The translations under genes were made by a program, and so were the position numbers. The notes beneath the pieces were generated by a model. That model was not told the DNA's origin. It saw nothing but the letters and a program-made list of their open reading frames with translations, and did no database searches. DNA of 8,401 nucleotides, taken from DATBMY01 sp036554605 (GTDB lineage: Bacteria > Acidobacteriota > Blastocatellia > UBA7656). Below are positions 6,510-8,401 of this stretch, piece by piece; the first letter of the stretch is position 1, and every line of letters starts with the position of its first letter. The stretch lies in contig DATBMY010000101.1 of assembly GCA_036554605.1 (NCBI GenBank), forward strand, positions 1 through 8,401, written 5' to 3'.

Positions 6510-6908
6510 TTATTTATACTCAGGGTCTTCGGTTAATGCCCTCTCGCCCGAATGGTCGCCTGCTCTGACCGTAAGAGTGTTATCCGTAGTAAAAGATAGC
6601 CTCCCGCTATTGCCATACTTGCCTGGCACCGCATAGACGCGGAAATATGTTCCGATCAGTTCGAGCGACATCTCGTAGCCGTTGCTGTGAGGGACCGTTA
6701 TCTTCGAAAAATCGATCGCGCCGGTGCCCACACTCAAAGCGTCATCGATCTGCGCCTTTACCACACGAGCATACTCCCAAACGGTGACCGCCGCGTCATA
6801 TTCGTTCTGCTCGATGCGTTTCTCTACACGCAACTTATATTGCTTATAGGCGTGCAACGCAAGCACAGCTATGAATACTATAGCGAGTATGATGGGGATG
6901 ATAATCAT
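6510..6908 (-). CDS. Small membrane-anchored protein with a pilin-like C-terminal region
   Basis: A 132-residue protein of unknown function. A very hydrophobic segment (residues 1-19, MIIIPIILAIVFIAVLALH) is followed by a basic stretch (YKQYKLRVEKR), so it is probably anchored once with the rest exposed. The following part (about 33-55) looks helical. The tail (about 75-132) has beta-type alternation and includes FRVYAVPGKYGNSGRLSFTT and a closing AGDHSGERALTEDPEY. From memory this resembles the end of type IV pilin-like proteins in Acidobacteriota, where a G-R-x-S-F-x-T-D motif precedes a final R-A-x-x-x-DP. It lacks a recognisable prepilin leader and the usual Glu at +5, so a working pilin subunit is doubtful. 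It is the first gene of the tight run, and its stop is two bases from the acyl-CoA dehydrogenase start, although a metabolic link is not obvious. No strong ribosome binding site is present. Confidence 0.75.
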   Translation of the reverse strand: MIIIPIILAIVFIAVLALHAYKQYKLRVEKRIEQNEYDAAVTVWEYARVVKAQIDDALSVGTGAIDFSKITVPHSNGYEMSLELIGTYFRVYAVPGKYGNSGRLSFTTDNTLTVRAGDHSGERALTEDPEYK

Positions 6909-6929
6909 CTATATTTTCGCAAGCGACAG

Positions 6930-6983
6930 GGAAGTCCAGAGTCCGAAGTCATAGACGGAAGCAATCCGTGACTCCGTACTTCC
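6930..6983 (-). repeat. Nested inverted repeats in the leader of the six-gene run
   Basis: The outer arms GGAAGT (6930-6935) and ACTTCC (6978-6983) pair. After a symmetric 3-by-3 mismatch, GAGTC (6939-6943) pairs with GACTC (6970-6974). Directly inside lies a separate hairpin, ACGGA (6955-6959) with TCCGT (6965-6969) and a five-base loop. In RNA this could fold as a stem with an internal loop and a side hairpin. No T run follows, so it does not look like an intrinsic terminator. It may be a regulatory leader or an operator; no known riboswitch was recognised. Confidence 0.4.
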
Positions 6984-6987
6984 AGGT

Positions 6988-7004
6988 CCGAGAGGGGTTC
7001 TCGG
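6988..7004 (-). repeat. Perfect 6-bp inverted repeat near the predicted transcript start
   Basis: CCGAGA (6988-6993) and TCTCGG (6999-7004) are perfect inverted arms around a five-base loop. There is no T run on either side, so termination of the 89-aa gene upstream is not supported. It would lie right at the 5' end of a transcript from the candidate promoter, where it could act as a protective hairpin or a protein binding site. Confidence 0.4.
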
Positions 7005-7010
7005 CGCATA

Positions 7011-7039
7011 ATGTTATTAGGGCGAAAGGGCTCCGTCAA
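7011..7039 (-). promoter_or_regulatory. Candidate sigma70-type promoter for the six-gene run
   Basis: On the minus strand TTGACG (7039-7034) is followed after 17 bases by TAACAT (7016-7011). The -35 box matches the consensus at five of six positions and the -10 at four of six, with ideal spacing. The -35 box overlaps the stop codon of the 89-aa gene. The predicted start near 7004 would give a leader of roughly 95 bases before the ATG at 6908. This rests on consensus matching alone. Confidence 0.4.
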
Positions 7040-7305
7040 ATGAACTCGGGAATCTTTTGCGCGACCAGCAGCCTTTCGCCATACTGGATGGTCGTTTCGT
7101 TTTCGTCGGGCTTTGCCTTCTCTGTTATCCTTAGCGGCATACCATAATCTTCCCGGCGACGCCCCGGATCTCCTACCAGCAAGATTACTTCGTCGCCCGC
7201 CTTCGGGTTATAGCCTTCCTTTTCGAAAATGTAGAAGTCGCTTCCCGGGAGAGGATTGAACTCGGCAGCCTCGCTTGTTTCGATGCCCCTCAGTTCGATC
7301 ATCAT
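7036..7305 (-). CDS. 89-aa protein of unknown family
   Basis: I do not recognise this protein. It is acidic overall, has no membrane segment or signal peptide, and lacks cysteine, so it is probably a small soluble cytoplasmic protein. Its alternating hydrophobic stretches (FYIFEKEGY, AGDEVILLVGDPG, RLLVAQKIPEF) suggest a small beta-rich fold. The start is one of two adjacent ATGs at 7305 and 7302; AAGGGGG (7317-7311) stands five and eight bases upstream of them, so either is possible. It lies 53 bases after the hybrid kinase gene and 127 bases before the membrane-protein gene, so it may be transcribed with the kinase. Its coding status is supported by the ribosome binding site, its position in a gap free of other genes, and protein-like composition. 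Confidence 0.6.
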   Translation of the reverse strand: MMIELRGIETSEAAEFNPLPGSDFYIFEKEGYNPKAGDEVILLVGDPGRRREDYGMPLRITEKAKPDENETTIQYGERLLVAQKIPEFI

Positions 7306-7358
7306 ACCAGCCCCCTTGTCTAAAAGAATTATCCTACCGGAACGCTGATATAGAAATC

Positions 7359-8401
7359 TTACGCCCCTTCGGCTCCCAGGTCACTGCCAGCAGAAGGGGC
7401 ATAACCCCGACCGGTCAGGCCGGCAACTGCCGCGATCAGCTCAAGGGGTTCGACGGGCTTTGAAAGATGTATCTGGTATCCCGAAGCAATCGCTTTCATC
7501 CTGTCATTGGCGCTGGCGTAAGCCGTTAGCGCTACAGCCGGGATCGAGCCGCCATCGTTGTTTGACCATGCTCTCACTTGCTTGATAAACGAATAGCCGT
7601 CCTCCGAAGGCATCCCTATGTCTGAAACAATCACGTCAGGTCGCCACTCCTTCACATGGGTAAATCCTTCCTCGGCGGAGGAAGCGGTTTTTACGTACGC
7701 ACCGTTATGTGTAAGCGCTGTACTTAGCAGCAGAAGGGCTTCAAGGTCATCATCAACAATGAGGACCTTCACGCCTTCAAGCGATTGAGCCTGCCCGCGC
7801 GCATGCGATACTTTGCTGCTCGCACTCAGATTATCGCGCTTCCCTTCGCCCGGTTTCGACTGAGTAGTCATAAGAGGCAGCCTGACGGTAAAGGTCGCAC
7901 CCCGGTCTATACCGGGACTGTCGGCGGCGACACTTCCGCCATGAAGCTCCGTGATGTGGCGCACAATGGCCAATCCCAACCCTAATCCGCCGTGCGCGCG
8001 CGTCGTAGAGCCGTCGGCCTGCCGGAAACGGTCAAAGACGAAAGGCAAAAACTCCAGCTTGATTCCTTGACCGTTATCACTGACTTCGATCTCTATGTAT
8101 GTATCTTTGCGGGAGAGTCTCACCTGTACTCGTCCCCCCTTAGGTGTAAATTTCACGCCATTGGAAAGCAAATTCCAGACGACCTGCTGAAGCCTGCCCG
8201 CATCGCCCGAGACCGGCCCGGCGTCGGGGTCGAGGCTGATTTCAAGGCTAACCTCCTTGGCATCGGCTGCCGGGCGCACCGAATCGATTGCCGCCTCGAT
8301 GACCCGCGCCACCTGTACTGGTTCGACTTTCAGGCGGAACTTGCCGGAGATAATCCGCGATACATCGAGCAGGTCTTCGATAAGCTGCGCCTGCGCCTTC
8401 G
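7359..8401 (-). CDS. Hybrid sensor histidine kinase, C-terminal part (truncated by window edge)
   Basis: The last 346 codons of a hybrid kinase; the reading frame runs through the right edge, and the internal GTG at 8312 is not a credible start. The first visible residues (KAQAQLIEDLLDVSRIISGK) are the second helix of a HisKA domain, so the phosphoacceptor His lies just outside. The ATPase domain has the N-box WNLLSNGVKFT, G1 DNGQGI, F-box FDRFRQAD and G2 GGLGLGLAIV. A polar linker (about visible residues 178-206) leads to a receiver domain with the acidic pair in VLIVDDD, phosphoacceptor Asp in VSDIGMPSEDGY (about visible residue 260), Thr in ALTAYA and Lys in HLSKPVEP. All key residues are present, so intramolecular phosphotransfer to the receiver is expected. 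There is no HPt domain after the receiver, so the onward phosphate acceptor, if any, is a separate protein. Sensor domains would be upstream and cannot be seen. Confidence 0.95.
   Translation of the reverse strand, partial: KAQAQLIEDLLDVSRIISGKFRLKVEPVQVARVIEAAIDSVRPAADAKEVSLEISLDPDAGPVSGDAGRLQQVVWNLLSNGVKFTPKGGRVQVRLSRKDTYIEIEVSDNGQGIKLEFLPFVFDRFRQADGSTTRAHGGLGLGLAIVRHITELHGGSVAADSPGIDRGATFTVRLPLMTTQSKPGEGKRDNLSASSKVSHARGQAQSLEGVKVLIVDDDLEALLLLSTALTHNGAYVKTASSAEEGFTHVKEWRPDVIVSDIGMPSEDGYSFIKQVRAWSNNDGGSIPAVALTAYASANDRMKAIASGYQIHLSKPVEPLELIAAVAGLTGRGYAPSAGSDLGAEGA

Noticed and set aside
6010..6636. A 208-codon plus-strand open frame antisense to the dehydrogenase
   Set aside because: Composition is that of an antisense shadow (rich in R, A, G) and it spans a gene junction; no domain visible.
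7306..7358. A possible -10 box (GATAAT) before the 89-aa gene
   Set aside because: No acceptable -35 box stands at the right distance, and the gap is short enough for read-through from the kinase gene.
1..8401. CRISPR arrays, tRNA/rRNA genes, insertion sequences or attachment sites
   Set aside because: Reading both strands I saw no regularly spaced repeats, cloverleaf or rRNA-like sequence, transposase or terminal repeats.

Overview
All genes supported here lie on the minus strand, so the biological order runs from high to low coordinates. The window looks like a bacterial chromosome of moderate GC. Phylum is uncertain. The end of the 132-aa membrane protein recalls type IV pilin-like proteins of Acidobacteriota, and the ATP-binding kinases and acyl-CoA genes fit a soil heterotroph of that kind, but this is an inference from remembered family style, not from a marker gene.

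Layout in transcription order: (1) 8401-7359, the C-terminal part of a hybrid sensor histidine kinase with a terminal receiver domain, cut by the window edge. (2) 7305-7036, an 89-aa protein of unknown family. (3) A 127-base gap holding a candidate sigma70-type promoter and a leader rich in inverted repeats. (4) 6908-1704, a tightly packed run of six genes: a small membrane-anchored protein with a pilin-like tail, an acyl-CoA dehydrogenase, two divergent thiolase-like proteins, a DUF35 (zinc ribbon plus OB fold) protein fused to an SCP2 sterol-carrier domain, and a second stand-alone DUF35 protein. Junctions in this run are +2, +20, +18, -4 and +18 bases. (5) After 70 bases, a membrane-bound PAS sensor histidine kinase (1633-137). 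(6) 1-136 holds nothing I can support.

The main interest is the metabolic block. It has two paralogous thiolase-fold proteins, both lacking the usual nucleophilic cysteine, with two paralogous DUF35 proteins, one carrying an SCP2 domain. Known precedents for a thiolase-fold protein working on a DUF35 scaffold are the steroid side-chain aldolase Ltp2 with the DUF35 domain of ChsH2, and the archaeal thiolase/HMG-CoA synthase/DUF35 complex. The simplest reading is a multi-subunit complex of thiolase-like and DUF35 chains that makes or breaks a C-C bond on a bulky or branched acyl-CoA, with the acyl-CoA dehydrogenase supplying the preceding alpha,beta-desaturation and SCP2 holding a lipid substrate. 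No hydratase or hydroxyacyl-CoA dehydrogenase is visible, so the pathway is incomplete in this window and the substrate is unknown.
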